DNA of 64,000 bases from Clostridia bacterium (GTDB lineage Bacteria > Bacillota > Clostridia > Christensenellales > UBA1242). The position numbers and the translations under genes were made by a program. Positions 20,348-29,432 of this stretch are shown here, piece after piece (within the stretch, counting starts at the first letter, position 1; each line of letters starts with the position of its first letter). The stretch spans positions 1 to 64,000 of the forward strand of contig CAAGAO010000025.1 of assembly GCA_900767835.1 (NCBI GenBank), written 5' to 3'. Under the pieces are notes generated by a model that ran no database searches, was not told where the DNA came from, and saw only the letters and a program-made list of their open reading frames with translations.

Positions 20348-20516
20348 CCTCCCTGTCAGGGGAGGTTGATTTTGTGAAATCCAGCGCCCCTTAGCAGGGG
20401 AGCAAAAACATAAGTACTTGCCAAATTAATAAAAAAAGCATAGCATTGCTATTAAACAATGCTCTAATTCTTTTGTTATGATAATTTCCAAGTTTGTGCT
20501 CCATTGCCAAGGGGAG
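20348..20516. repeat. Group of three GGGGAG hairpin repeats
   Basis: Three short G/C-rich hairpins stand out in AT-rich DNA: CCTCCC/GGGAGG (20348-20353 with 20360-20365), GCGCCCC/GGGGAGC (20384-20390 with 20397-20403) and CTCC/GGGGAG (20499-20502 with 20511-20516). A related core, TGTCAGGGGAGC, is the loop and right arm of the large hairpin at 33382-33438. The remaining bases of 20255-20662 are AT-rich with nothing recognisable. Confidence 0.6.
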
Positions 20517-20662
20517 TTGTCATTTAGAATTAACATATTAAAAGTTCGCACAAAATCGTCGCGGATATATAATTTTAACCTATTGTTTAATTTTTCAATT
20601 CTTTTATATCACTTTACAATTAACATCAAATTGTGTTATTCTTTTAAGATAAAGGAGAATGT

Positions 20663-21988
20663 ATGAAAAAGCCATTAGTTGCAGTAGTTGGTAGGCCAAA
20701 TGTTGGTAAAAGCACTTTTTTTAATAAGATATGTGGCAAACGCATTAGTATTGTAGATGATACTCCAGGTGTTACTAGAGATAGAATTTATGCCGATGCT
20801 GAATGGTGTGGTTATAACTTTAGAATGGTAGACACTGGTGGTTTAGATGCAAAATCGGGAGATGTCTTTCAAGGCGATATAAAACAACAAGCCGACATTG
20901 CCATTGACCTTGCTGATGTCATTATTTTTATGGTTGACGGAAAAGATGGAATAACTCAAAATGACCACGAAGTGGCTGATTATCTTCGTAAATGTAAAAA
21001 ACCTATTGTTTTAGTTGTTAATAAACTAGATAATTTTGAAGTTGAAAATACCTACGAGTTCTATGATTTAGGCTTAGGAGAGCCATTTCCAATTTCGTGC
21101 GAGCAGTCTAAGGGCTTGGGCGAAGTTTTAGATGCTGTTGTTGCAAATTTTAAAGAGCGTAATTTAGATGACGAGCAAGATGACCGCATTAAAATTGCAA
21201 TAGTAGGCAGACCAAATGTTGGTAAAAGTAGTATTACAAACCGAATTTTAGGGGAAGATAGAGTTGTTGTAAGTGATGTTGCGGGAACAACTCGTGATGC
21301 TATAGAAACTGACTTTAACTTTAACGGACAAAAATACACTTTAATTGACACCGCTGGACTTAGAAGAAAAAGAGCAATAGAGAATGAAACTATAGAAAGT
21401 TATTCGGTTATTCGCTCAATGGAAGCCATAAAAAGAGCAGATGTGGTTTTAATAGTTTTTGATTCTAGCGAAGAAATATCCGAGCAAGATGTCCGAATTG
21501 CAGGCTATGTGCATGAAGAAGGCAAGCCATCAGTTGTGGTTATGAACAAGTGGGATAAAATTGATAACAAAGATGGCGGAACAATAAATAAATATTTAGC
21601 TGATTTAAAATTAAAGTTGTCTTTTATGGACTACTTTATTCCAGTGTTTACATCTGCGACAACAGGAAAACGCTTGTCAGAGGTTATAGAAAAGGTTAAT
21701 CTTGCGTATAATAATGCAAACAAGAGAATTACCACTGGCAACTTAAACGAACTTTTATCAAGTGCAATTTTATCAAATGAGCCACCTTATCGTAATGGCA
21801 GAAAATTAAAAATTCAATATATCACACAAGTGCAAGTTGCACCACCAACCTTTATTTTATTTGTAAATGATGCAACACTTATGCATTTTTCATATTTAAG
21901 ATATTTAGAAAATCGTTTCCGTGATGCTGTAGACTTTTCAGGCACTCCAATAAAATTTATTACTAGAAGTAAAGAAGATAAAGAGTAG
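20663..21988 (+). CDS. der: Ribosome assembly GTPase Der (EngA)
   Basis: An essential double GTPase for 50S assembly, 441 residues. Two G-domains in tandem are seen: GRPNVGKST near residue 10 with NKLD, and GRPNVGKSS near 180 with NKWD, each followed by a DTxG(L) motif. The KH-like C-terminal domain with PPTFILFVN follows. AAAGGAG precedes ATG 20663. The der-plsY order is conserved in Firmicutes; gpsA and spoIVA, which often follow, are not here. Confidence 0.97.
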   Translation: MKKPLVAVVGRPNVGKSTFFNKICGKRISIVDDTPGVTRDRIYADAEWCGYNFRMVDTGGLDAKSGDVFQGDIKQQADIAIDLADVIIFMVDGKDGITQNDHEVADYLRKCKKPIVLVVNKLDNFEVENTYEFYDLGLGEPFPISCEQSKGLGEVLDAVVANFKERNLDDEQDDRIKIAIVGRPNVGKSSITNRILGEDRVVVSDVAGTTRDAIETDFNFNGQKYTLIDTAGLRRKRAIENETIESYSVIRSMEAIKRADVVLIVFDSSEEISEQDVRIAGYVHEEGKPSVVVMNKWDKIDNKDGGTINKYLADLKLKLSFMDYFIPVFTSATTGKRLSEVIEKVNLAYNNANKRITTGNLNELLSSAILSNEPPYRNGRKLKIQYITQVQVAPPTFILFVNDATLMHFSYLRYLENRFRDAVDFSGTPIKFITRSKEDKE

Positions 21989-22088
21989 AATATATACTAC
22001 AGGAAATGATAACAGAAAAATGATTAATTAAGGTTAACATATAAAAATAGTTTAAGTTTATACAAAGCAATGCTTATGCACTCAAACC

Positions 22089-22114
22089 AAAGTCACTCTC
22101 AAACCTTTGCTCCC
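22089..22114 (+). repeat. Half copy of the 23-bp hairpin arm found at 33382
   Basis: This stretch equals the left arm at 33381-33404 with one substitution, but lacks the pairing right arm. It lies between der and plsY. Confidence 0.6.
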
Positions 22115-22265
22115 GAACAAAAAGAACTGGCATTTACAAAAGCAAATGACTGAGGGGTTTCCCTTCATATTAAAAATAAATAACAATGACTGACAACAAC
22201 AGCATTGTCGTTTACACAAATAAGTGTGCCTTTGTGAGCTTACAAATAAAAACAAGAAGGACTTT

Positions 22266-22973
22266 ATGAACATAACTGTATTAAAATTTGTTTTATTAAT
22301 ATTAGGTGGCTATTTGCTAGGCAATTTTAGTTCGGCAAAATTTTTGTCACGACTAAAACATGACGATATAACAAAGCATGGCAGTGGCAATCCAGGAACA
22401 ATGAATATGGCTAGAACCTATGGTTTTGGCTTAGGAATCTTAACCTTGTTTATGGACGCACTAAAAGGTGCAATTCCATCTTTTGTTGGCTTTGCTATTT
22501 TTGGTGGGCTTACTAATGCAACCGATTTAAGTTATATTGCTTTGTTTGTTGGCGGATTTTCCGCGATTTTAGGGCATATTTTCCCAGTCTTTTATAAATT
22601 CAAAGGTGGTAAAGGAGTTGCGTGTATTTTTGGCGTTTTTGCTGTTTGCGAACCTCTTTGGACACTTATAATGCTTGTAGTTTGCTTTTTATATTTGTTA
22701 ATTTTCAAATATGGAGCAATTGCATCATTTATTTTTATTACAATTTTAACAATAATAGAAGGTTATCGCTTTAGAGGAAATATTGTAATTTGTTTGCTCC
22801 TTTTTGGTATATTCTTTTTAATATGGTTTATGCACCGTCAAAACTTTTTTAGACTTTTAATAGGTAAAGAAAATAAGGTAAATTTATTCAAAAAGAAAAA
22901 GAACAAAGTCAAACTAAACAAACAAGAAAAGAAAGAAATCAAACAAGAAAATAAAAATAAAGAAATAGGTTAA
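22266..22973 (+). CDS. plsY: Glycerol-3-phosphate acyltransferase PlsY
   Basis: An integral membrane enzyme that acylates glycerol-3-phosphate from acyl-phosphate, the first step of phospholipid synthesis. The 235 residues include GYLLGNFSSAKFLSRL, the phosphate-binding GSGNPGTMNMAR loop, and FKGGKGVAC, all PlsY signatures, with about six helices. The C terminus carries an extra Lys-rich tail (about 35 residues). ATG 22266 follows AGAAGG; the earlier in-frame start at 22224 adds 14 residues with no site. Confidence 0.93.
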   Translation: MNITVLKFVLLILGGYLLGNFSSAKFLSRLKHDDITKHGSGNPGTMNMARTYGFGLGILTLFMDALKGAIPSFVGFAIFGGLTNATDLSYIALFVGGFSAILGHIFPVFYKFKGGKGVACIFGVFAVCEPLWTLIMLVVCFLYLLIFKYGAIASFIFITILTIIEGYRFRGNIVICLLLFGIFFLIWFMHRQNFFRLLIGKENKVNLFKKKKNKVKLNKQEKKEIKQENKNKEIG

Positions 22974-22977
22974 AAAT

Positions 22978-25095
22978 ATGGACAAACCTGAATTATTAGC
23001 ACCAGCAGGTAATTTTGAAAGTTTAAAAATGGCAGTTTTTGCAGGAGCAACTGCCGTTTATTTTGGTGCAAAAAACTTTAATGCTAGGGCAAAGGCAGAA
23101 AATTTTGGCGAAGATATGGCTAACGCAGTTGCCTTTGCTCATATGTATGGTGTAAAAGTATATTTAACACTTAACACTTTGGTAGAAAACGAACAAATTA
23201 ATGACCTATGCGAAACAATAAAATATGCTTTATCTTGCAAGGTTGATGCTTTTATTGTGCAAGATTTAGGTGTTGTTAATATCTTAAAAAATTGCTTTCC
23301 ACAAGCGGTTATTCATGCTAGCACACAAATGGCTATAAATAACTATGAAGGTGCAATTCAAGCAGAAAAAATGGGAATTACAAGAGTGGTTTTATCCCGC
23401 GAAACATCTTTAAATGATATAAAACTTATAAAAGAGAAAACAAATCTAGAAATCGAATATTTTATTCAAGGTGCACTTTGTGTTTGTTTTTCTGGTAATT
23501 GCTATTTGTCATCTTGTCTATTTGGTAAAAGTGGAAATAAAGGAGAATGCCTGCAACCTTGCCGACTGCCATACAAAGCATTTTTAAAAGGTAATCAAAT
23601 TGCAAGTGGTTATTTGTTTTCGGCAAAAGATTTGAATATGTCTGCACGACTAAAAGAACTTGTGGCTAGTGGTGTCACTAGTTTTAAAATAGAAGGCAGA
23701 CTCCGTAGACCAGCCTATGTATTTGAGACTACAAAGGTATATAGAGAAATTATAGACAATAACTATACAACCAATAAAAATGAGCAAACTAGACTTAAAA
23801 AAGCATTTAATCGTGGCGATTATTGTGAAGGTTATTTTAACGGCAATGCAGAAATAATTGATTCAAAAATTCAGGGGCATAAAGGCATAAAAATAGGAAA
23901 CGTTGTATCATTTAAAAAAGGTAACAAGTTCAACATTTTAACCATAAAAGCAAGTAAAATAAGCAAAGGCGATGGTTTAAAATTTATCTTAAATAACCAA
24001 GAAATTGCAACAATAACAGCAATGGATATAAAACAGACAAATGATATATATCAAATAACAACAACAGCAAGCATTCAAAAAGGTTGTGATGTTTATTTAA
24101 TTTTAGATAAACAAAGTGAGGACAAAGCACTCTCAATAAAAGTTCGTTTGCCATTATCTTTAGTTGTTGAAGCATATATAGGGCAATCATTAAAATTAAC
24201 ATACACTCTTGACTATGGAATTAACTCTCATTTAAAAAAACTATCTGGCAAGGTTTATGGAGAAATATGCGAAAAAGCAAATACAATAAGTTTGACTTAT
24301 GAGCAGGCAAAAGATAGTTTGCAAAAATTAAACGACACATATTTTTATTTAAAAAGTTTAGAATTAAAAACGGACAGTGTGTTTTTATCTAAAAAGCAAT
24401 TAAACGAAATTCGAAGAAAAATGTTAGAAAATATTAATATTTATTTTTTAACAAAAAATGATGTTATTTTTAATAAAAACAATATAAATTTTTCTTTAGA
24501 AAATAAATATAAAAATAAGCAAAATTATTCGTTAGAAATTACAGAAAATTTCAATTCAAAAGCCGATTTTTTAGTTGTAAAACCAAAAGATTTTAAAAAT
24601 TATAACTTTGCGCAAATTACTCATAAAAACGCCTATTTATATGTGCCATCTATTTTATCTAATATTGATTTGCAACTAATTAAAAACATATTAAATAAAT
24701 ATCAAAATTTAGGTATTTATGCACAAAATTTAGGAGCATTAAATTTAAGTAATAAGGTAATTTTAGGTGCAAAATTAAACCTAAAAAATATGTTTGCAAT
24801 TAATGAAGTTTTATCTTTATGCAAAGATGTAAAATTAATAGAAACAACTCCAGAACTCACAGAAAATAACTATAACCTACTAAATGAAAACTATAGTTTA
24901 CCAATGGTTAAGAGTAGTTTTGAAAACTTTGAATTAATGACTTTTGTGCATTGTCCTATTAAAACTATATTTAATAATTCTTGTACTAATTGTAAATATG
25001 AAGATGGCATAGAATATAAAATGCAAAATGGCACAACCTTAAAACTTAACAGATACAAACTTTATAACTGTTATTTTTATTTGACAAAAGATTAA
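22978..25095 (+). CDS. U32 family protein (RlhA/TrhP type, peptidase-like)
   Basis: A 705-residue cytosolic protein. The N-terminal TIM-barrel domain begins PELLAPAGNFESLKMAVFAGA and holds the cysteine-rich signature around residues 160-200 (GALCVCFSGNCYLSSC, then CLQPCR). A long C-terminal extension ends with a CPIKTIFNNSCTNC cysteine motif. Characterised members of this group (E. coli YdcP/RlhA, YegQ/TrhP) hydroxylate 23S rRNA or tRNA with prephenate as co-substrate; others were described as collagenases. RNA hydroxylation is the better guess. It sits 4 bp after plsY. Confidence 0.85.
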   Translation: MDKPELLAPAGNFESLKMAVFAGATAVYFGAKNFNARAKAENFGEDMANAVAFAHMYGVKVYLTLNTLVENEQINDLCETIKYALSCKVDAFIVQDLGVVNILKNCFPQAVIHASTQMAINNYEGAIQAEKMGITRVVLSRETSLNDIKLIKEKTNLEIEYFIQGALCVCFSGNCYLSSCLFGKSGNKGECLQPCRLPYKAFLKGNQIASGYLFSAKDLNMSARLKELVASGVTSFKIEGRLRRPAYVFETTKVYREIIDNNYTTNKNEQTRLKKAFNRGDYCEGYFNGNAEIIDSKIQGHKGIKIGNVVSFKKGNKFNILTIKASKISKGDGLKFILNNQEIATITAMDIKQTNDIYQITTTASIQKGCDVYLILDKQSEDKALSIKVRLPLSLVVEAYIGQSLKLTYTLDYGINSHLKKLSGKVYGEICEKANTISLTYEQAKDSLQKLNDTYFYLKSLELKTDSVFLSKKQLNEIRRKMLENINIYFLTKNDVIFNKNNINFSLENKYKNKQNYSLEITENFNSKADFLVVKPKDFKNYNFAQITHKNAYLYVPSILSNIDLQLIKNILNKYQNLGIYAQNLGALNLSNKVILGAKLNLKNMFAINEVLSLCKDVKLIETTPELTENNYNLLNENYSLPMVKSSFENFELMTFVHCPIKTIFNNSCTNCKYEDGIEYKMQNGTTLKLNRYKLYNCYFYLTKD

Positions 25096-25102
25096 AAAAT
25101 AA

Positions 25103-25131
25103 TTTACAACAACCGCTAAATGTGGTATATT
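25103..25131 (+). promoter_or_regulatory. Promoter of nrdR
   Basis: TTTACA (25103-25108), 17 bp, TATATT (25126-25131), ending 18 bp before the nrdR start at 25150. Confidence 0.65.
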
Positions 25132-25149
25132 AACAAAGCGAGGTTACAA

Positions 25150-25593
25150 ATGAAGTGTATATATTGTGGTTATGAAGAATCTAAAGTAGTAGACTCCCGT
25201 TCGACTGTTGAAACAAATTCTATCCGTAGAAGAAGGGAATGTTTAAATTGTGGCAAACGTTGGACAACCTATGAAACAGTGGAAAGCACACCAATTTTAG
25301 TAGTAAAAAAGAATGGTTCAATTCAACCATTTGATAAAAGTAAAATAATCAACGGTATAATAAAAGCATGTGAAAAAAGGCCAGTTACTTTAACACAAAT
25401 AGAAAACATTGCGGAAGATATTGAAAAAGAACTTAAAGACAATATGGTAAAAGAAGTTAATTCTATTTCAATAGGCGATTTGGTTATGGAAAGATTAAAA
25501 CCATTAGATGATGTTGCATATGTTCGCTTTGCATCAGTTTATCGCCATTTTACTGATATAGACAACTTTAAAAATTTTATAAAAGATATTTAA
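25150..25593 (+). CDS. nrdR: Transcriptional repressor NrdR
   Basis: A zinc and nucleotide-binding repressor of ribonucleotide reductase genes, 147 residues. The N-terminal zinc ribbon has CIYC at residues 3-6 and C-LNCGKR near 31-36; the ATP-cone follows (KKNGSIQPFDKSKI). ATG 25150 is chosen because the ribbon starts right after it; the frame is open back to 25120 but those ten residues overlap the promoter. No NrdR box was recognised nearby. Confidence 0.95.
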   Translation: MKCIYCGYEESKVVDSRSTVETNSIRRRRECLNCGKRWTTYETVESTPILVVKKNGSIQPFDKSKIINGIIKACEKRPVTLTQIENIAEDIEKELKDNMVKEVNSISIGDLVMERLKPLDDVAYVRFASVYRHFTDIDNFKNFIKDI

Positions 25594-25604
25594 TTTATGG
25601 CAAT

Positions 25605-25632
25605 AAGGCAACCAAAGTTGCCTTTTGTTTTT
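25605..25632 (+). terminator. Terminator of nrdR
   Basis: AAGGCAAC (25605-25612), loop CAAA, GTTGCCTT (25617-25624), then a T-rich tail. Confidence 0.85.
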
Positions 25633-25712
25633 AAGTGCTATTTGACAAAATGTTTTTTTAATTAAAACTTAATTTAGATATAACTTTTACTAAAAAGGGA
25701 AAAATATAAAAT

Positions 25713-26711
25713 ATGGAAAAAAGAAACTTTTATACCCAAACAGATGCTTGCAAAACTTTTTTGTGGGCATTGTTAGTACCACAAGCATTGGCACTTTTGA
25801 TAGCCATAATTTTTTCATATTTTTATAAAACATCAGCGGAATTATCGGCATCTCTAGTTTATTTGTTTGTTGCGACTATTGTTGCTCAACTTGCTTTTGC
25901 TTTGGTTATTTTTTTGTATAATAAAAAAAATAATATTAATTTTATAAAAGCAACAAATTTAAAAACAAAAAATTTAAGTGCAAAGAACATATTAATTTGC
26001 GTTTGCATATCTATGATTGCGGTATTTGGACTTTATAATTTTATCAATATGTTTGGTAAAGTTTTTATAAAATTAGGTTTTCCTTCTTTAGGAGTATCCT
26101 TGCCAAATAACACAATATATTGGTTTATAATAAATGTAGTTCTACTTGCTATTGTGCCTGCTTTTTTTGAAGAGTTGATTTTTAGAGGTATGATATTTAA
26201 TGGGTTAAGAAAAAGCGGTTTTTGGTTTGCAAGTTTAATTTCAGCACTAATGTTTACACTTGTCCATATGTCTATACATCAAATGATTTTTCCATTTATT
26301 ATGGGTGTTGTGTTTGCTTTAATTTTAGAGAAAACAGGTTCGCTTTTTTACACAATTATAACGCATTTTTGTAATAATTTTATAGTGCTTTTAATAACAT
26401 ATATTAGCAATATTTCTGGTAAAGATTTTTTATATATTGATGTAAAAACATTTCCAATGGCATTACTTGTCACATTTATTGCACTTGTTGCTCTTGCTAT
26501 AATATGGCTACTAATAAAATTTGTTTTAACAAACAAAAACAAGCAAGAAACTAATAAAAAAACAGAAAATTTAAACATATTACAAGAAGATGACGCAAAT
26601 GATTTGACAAATGCTGACAAAAAAAGACAATATTATAAATATCTGATTGGAGCGATTGCTTCAGGGGTAATCATTTGGTTAGTGTATGTTATAAGTGAAT
26701 TTGTAGCATAA
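25713..26711 (+). CDS. CPBP-family intramembrane metalloprotease (first of two)
   Basis: A 332-residue membrane protein with about eight helices. Motif 1 of the CAAX-protease/bacteriocin-processing family is FEELIFRG (about residue 153), motif 2 is the His in LVHMSIHQ, and motif 3 the ITHFCNNF segment. A charged, disordered stretch (about 270-300) precedes the last helix. Known members process peptides or confer bacteriocin self-protection; the target here is unknown. It is 11 bp from a second CPBP gene. Confidence 0.88.
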   Translation: MEKRNFYTQTDACKTFLWALLVPQALALLIAIIFSYFYKTSAELSASLVYLFVATIVAQLAFALVIFLYNKKNNINFIKATNLKTKNLSAKNILICVCISMIAVFGLYNFINMFGKVFIKLGFPSLGVSLPNNTIYWFIINVVLLAIVPAFFEELIFRGMIFNGLRKSGFWFASLISALMFTLVHMSIHQMIFPFIMGVVFALILEKTGSLFYTIITHFCNNFIVLLITYISNISGKDFLYIDVKTFPMALLVTFIALVALAIIWLLIKFVLTNKNKQETNKKTENLNILQEDDANDLTNADKKRQYYKYLIGAIASGVIIWLVYVISEFVA

Positions 26712-26722
26712 ATAGGAGATAT

Positions 26723-27877
26723 ATGGATAAAAAGCGCAGTTTATTTTTTGATACGAGTTTAATATATTTTATAGTAATTATTTTATTTGTAGGCTTAAGA
26801 ATTTTTACTAATCTTGTACCTATAAATGATGGTGTAAGTGTACTTTTGAATTTTTTAATTCAGATTGGTTTTATGTTTTTAGTTCCGCTTGTATTATACA
26901 AGTTGCTACGTAAAAGAAAGACCAAAGAAGTATTCAAAGAATTCAATGTTAAAAAAATCAACTTTAAAGCAATTCTAATAACAATATTAATTGGTTTTAT
27001 TGTGTATTTTTTAAACTTAGCAATAGCATCATTCTTTAATATTTTTATTTATGGAACAGGCTATGACCCAAGTTTTGGTATGTCATCAGCTACCACAAGT
27101 TATCCAACAATAAACTTTATACGAGATATAATAATTACCGCAATATTACCAGGAATTTGCGAGGAGTTTTGTCATAGAGGACTTTTAGTAAATGGATATA
27201 AGCAACTAGGTATGAAAAAAACTATTATATTAGTTGGTTTCTTATTTGGCTTAATGCATTTAAATATTGAACAGTTTTTCTATGCAAGTGTTATAGGTAT
27301 GTTTTTAACATTCCTTGTGTATGTAACAGGTTCAATAATTCCATCAATGATTGTGCATTTTATGAACAATTTTATGGGGCTATATTTAACTTTTGCTAGT
27401 TTCCACAATTTGCCACTTGGCAAGTTTTCAGAAAAATTAGGAAGCGCTCTTGTTAATAGTGATGCATTTTTAGCATTTGTAGCAATTATATTTTTTGTGA
27501 TACTTTTCTTAGGTCTACTTGCATTTTTAGTATATGTACTGATGAAAAATACAAGAGTAAAACAATTTGAAAAATTGGCACAAAAAGCAATAGAGAAAAA
27601 ACAACGCGAAGAATTGTTTAACGAATTTAACCTTGATGCAAATGAAATTGATAAAGCAGAAGGCAAAACCGAAGATGAAAAAATGCCAGAAGTTGTATTC
27701 AAAAACAGACCAAACGGTTTGCGAGGAGTTATTGTTGATATTAATTTTACTAACAATATGCTAGAAGGAGAGTATTTTATAAAAAAACCAAGTTTAAAGG
27801 ATAAAATATTCCTATATGGCACAATCTTTATCGGTGTTGTTATCACAATTTCAACTCTAATTTGGGGACTACTTTAA
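26723..27877 (+). CDS. CPBP-family intramembrane metalloprotease (second of two)
   Basis: A 384-residue membrane protein. Catalytic motif CEEFCHRG (about residue 146), the His of LMHLNIEQ and the VHFMNNF motif mark the same family as the preceding gene. The cytosolic loop after about residue 275 is long and charged (about 75 residues), ending in one more helix. Same-direction neighbours 11 bp apart suggest co-transcription and perhaps action on the same substrate. A terminator follows. Confidence 0.88.
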   Translation: MDKKRSLFFDTSLIYFIVIILFVGLRIFTNLVPINDGVSVLLNFLIQIGFMFLVPLVLYKLLRKRKTKEVFKEFNVKKINFKAILITILIGFIVYFLNLAIASFFNIFIYGTGYDPSFGMSSATTSYPTINFIRDIIITAILPGICEEFCHRGLLVNGYKQLGMKKTIILVGFLFGLMHLNIEQFFYASVIGMFLTFLVYVTGSIIPSMIVHFMNNFMGLYLTFASFHNLPLGKFSEKLGSALVNSDAFLAFVAIIFFVILFLGLLAFLVYVLMKNTRVKQFEKLAQKAIEKKQREELFNEFNLDANEIDKAEGKTEDEKMPEVVFKNRPNGLRGVIVDINFTNNMLEGEYFIKKPSLKDKIFLYGTIFIGVVITISTLIWGLL

Positions 27878-27893
27878 TTTGAATATTAAGACT

Positions 27894-27938
27894 AAAAACA
27901 AGACAATAGTTTATTGTTACAATTTGTCTTGTTTTTTT
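27894..27938 (+). terminator. Terminator after the CPBP pair
   Basis: A 13-bp stem AAAAACAAGACAA (27894-27906) with TTGTCTTGTTTTT (27924-27936), followed by more T residues. Confidence 0.88.
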
Positions 27939-27957
27939 AGATAAAAAAAGGATATTT

Positions 27958-28416
27958 ATGATAAAAATAAACATTTTATGTGTGGGGAATTTAAAGGATA
28001 AGTTTTTTATAGATGCTAGCGGGGAGTATTTAAAAAGGCTATCTCGTTTTTGTCAATGCAATGTTAAAGAATTAAAAGAATATACAAATTTAGAAAATAT
28101 TGAGCAAATTAAACAAGCTGAAGGTCAAGAAATAATGAACAACCTAAGAGGTTATACCGTACTTCTTGATGTTAAAGGTAAAGAGATGTCCAGTGAACAG
28201 TTTGCAACTTTAATTAAAGATATCTCTTTAACGAGTAGCGAAATTACATTTGTTATAGGTGGTTCATATGGCGTAAGTGAACAAGTAAAACAAAAAGTAA
28301 ATTTTAAACTTAGTGTATCTCCAATGACATTTCCGCACAGGTTATTTAGAGTAATGCTTTTGGAACAAATATATAGAGCTTTTACAATTTTAAATAACAT
28401 TAATTACCATAAATAA
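27958..28416 (+). CDS. rlmH: 23S rRNA (pseudouridine1915-N3)-methyltransferase RlmH
   Basis: A SPOUT methyltransferase acting on the 70S ribosome. Its 152 residues are close to the usual 155-159. The SAM-binding knot is seen in FVIGGSYGVSEQV (about residue 97), and the C terminus has the FPHRLFRVMLLEQIYRAF motif. AAAGGA precedes the ATG. It forms a small translation-related set with tadA. Confidence 0.95.
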   Translation: MIKINILCVGNLKDKFFIDASGEYLKRLSRFCQCNVKELKEYTNLENIEQIKQAEGQEIMNNLRGYTVLLDVKGKEMSSEQFATLIKDISLTSSEITFVIGGSYGVSEQVKQKVNFKLSVSPMTFPHRLFRVMLLEQIYRAFTILNNINYHK

Positions 28417-28456
28417 AAATTTTGTTTAATAAAGATATAATCAATTTGGAGTTTAT

Positions 28457-28900
28457 ATGAATGAAAAATATATGCAAATAGCATTAAGAGAGGCAAAAAG
28501 TAGTTTTAATTTAAATGAAGTCCCAATAGGTGCAGTTATTGTAAAAGACGACATAATAATTGCAAAGGCACACAATACTCGAAATAAAACACAAAACGCA
28601 ATTAATCACGCTGAAATATTAGCCATATCAAAAGCGTGTAAAAAATTAAAATCTTGGAGATTAGAAGATTGCGATATATATGTCACACTTGAACCTTGCC
28701 CAATGTGTGCAGGAGCAATTTTAAATGCAAGAATAAAAAATTTATATTTTGGAGCATACGACAAAACAAGTAAAACGAACATATTAAATCTAATAATGCA
28801 AGATGATAGGTTAAATCATAAAACTTATGTTAAAGGCGGAATTTTAGAGCAGACTTGTAGCGAACTTTTAACCAACTTTTTTAAAGCAAAAAGGAAATAG
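28457..28900 (+). CDS. tadA: tRNA-specific adenosine deaminase TadA
   Basis: It converts A34 to inosine in tRNA-Arg(ACG). The 147 residues carry the zinc/catalytic motif NHAEI (about residue 54) and the PCPMCAGAI pair of cysteines (about 79-90). GGAG precedes ATG 28457. In many Firmicutes the SRP RNA gene follows tadA; no such RNA was recognised here, and a palindromic element occupies the space instead. Confidence 0.95.
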   Translation: MNEKYMQIALREAKSSFNLNEVPIGAVIVKDDIIIAKAHNTRNKTQNAINHAEILAISKACKKLKSWRLEDCDIYVTLEPCPMCAGAILNARIKNLYFGAYDKTSKTNILNLIMQDDRLNHKTYVKGGILEQTCSELLTNFFKAKRK

Positions 28901-28934
28901 TGCTTTATTTATAGTTCGGTTTGTGATGTTGTAT

Positions 28935-29021
28935 ACCCATAGGAAGTAAAATTTTGTATTCAATAAAATTTTGAAATTGTTAGCACAATTTCGTTTGCTA
29001 ATGCAAACACTTCCTATGGGT
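28935..29021 (+). repeat. Cloverleaf-like palindromic element (ATAGG-arm family), best example
   Basis: A perfect 13-bp outer stem (28935-28947 with 29009-29021) is completely filled by three adjoining hairpins: 28948-28955 with 28965-28972; 28973-28980 with 28985-28992; and GTTTGC/GCAAAC (28993-29008). All 87 bases are in stems or loops. It lies between tadA and yqfC. 29022-29171 shows nothing else recognisable. Confidence 0.88.
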
Positions 29022-29171
29022 TTATAAGACTTTAATGTGAAAACGGAAATTTATAAACAATGTTAAAATTTTTCAATAAGATATATTGAGTTCCATATAC
29101 TTTCTTAAAAATAACCCTGTTTAAATGATTTGTTAAATCATTAATGTAAAGGATTAAGCATATTATAGAAT

Positions 29172-29432
29172 ATGTTTAATTTTTTTAACGAAATTAAAAG
29201 CAAATTTAAGGGTATGCAAGATGTGGTATTGCCTTACCAAAGCGTAATGCTTGGTAATTTTTTGCTATATGTAGAGGGTTTTTCATCGCTTATAACTTAT
29301 ACAAAAGAAACAATAGTATTTAAAGTTAAAAGTGGAGTTCTTACCATCTTTGGCAAAGACTTACAAATAAAAGAGATGTCGCCATCAACAATAACCATAA
29401 CAGGAACTATTTCACAGGTGGAGTATATATGA
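29172..29432 (+). CDS. yqfC: Sporulation protein YqfC
   Basis: An 86-residue small protein with the YqfC pattern: a short N-terminal helix, then beta strands LLYVEGFSSLITYTKETIVF and VLTIFGKDLQIKEMS and a terminal TGTISQVEYI. Known homologues are expressed under sigma-E in the mother cell; the mechanism is unknown. It overlaps yqfD by 4 bp (ATGA), as is usual for this pair. Confidence 0.85.
   Translation: MFNFFNEIKSKFKGMQDVVLPYQSVMLGNFLLYVEGFSSLITYTKETIVFKVKSGVLTIFGKDLQIKEMSPSTITITGTISQVEYI

Noticed and set aside
28935..29021. Cloverleaf-like fold considered as a tRNA
   Set aside because: No T-loop TTCRANY, no anticodon arm of proper size, no acceptor 7-bp stem with CCA; arms are much longer than in tRNA.
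28901..29171. SRP RNA gene expected after tadA
   Set aside because: No conserved SRP Alu or domain IV sequence; the space is filled by the cloverleaf-like element.
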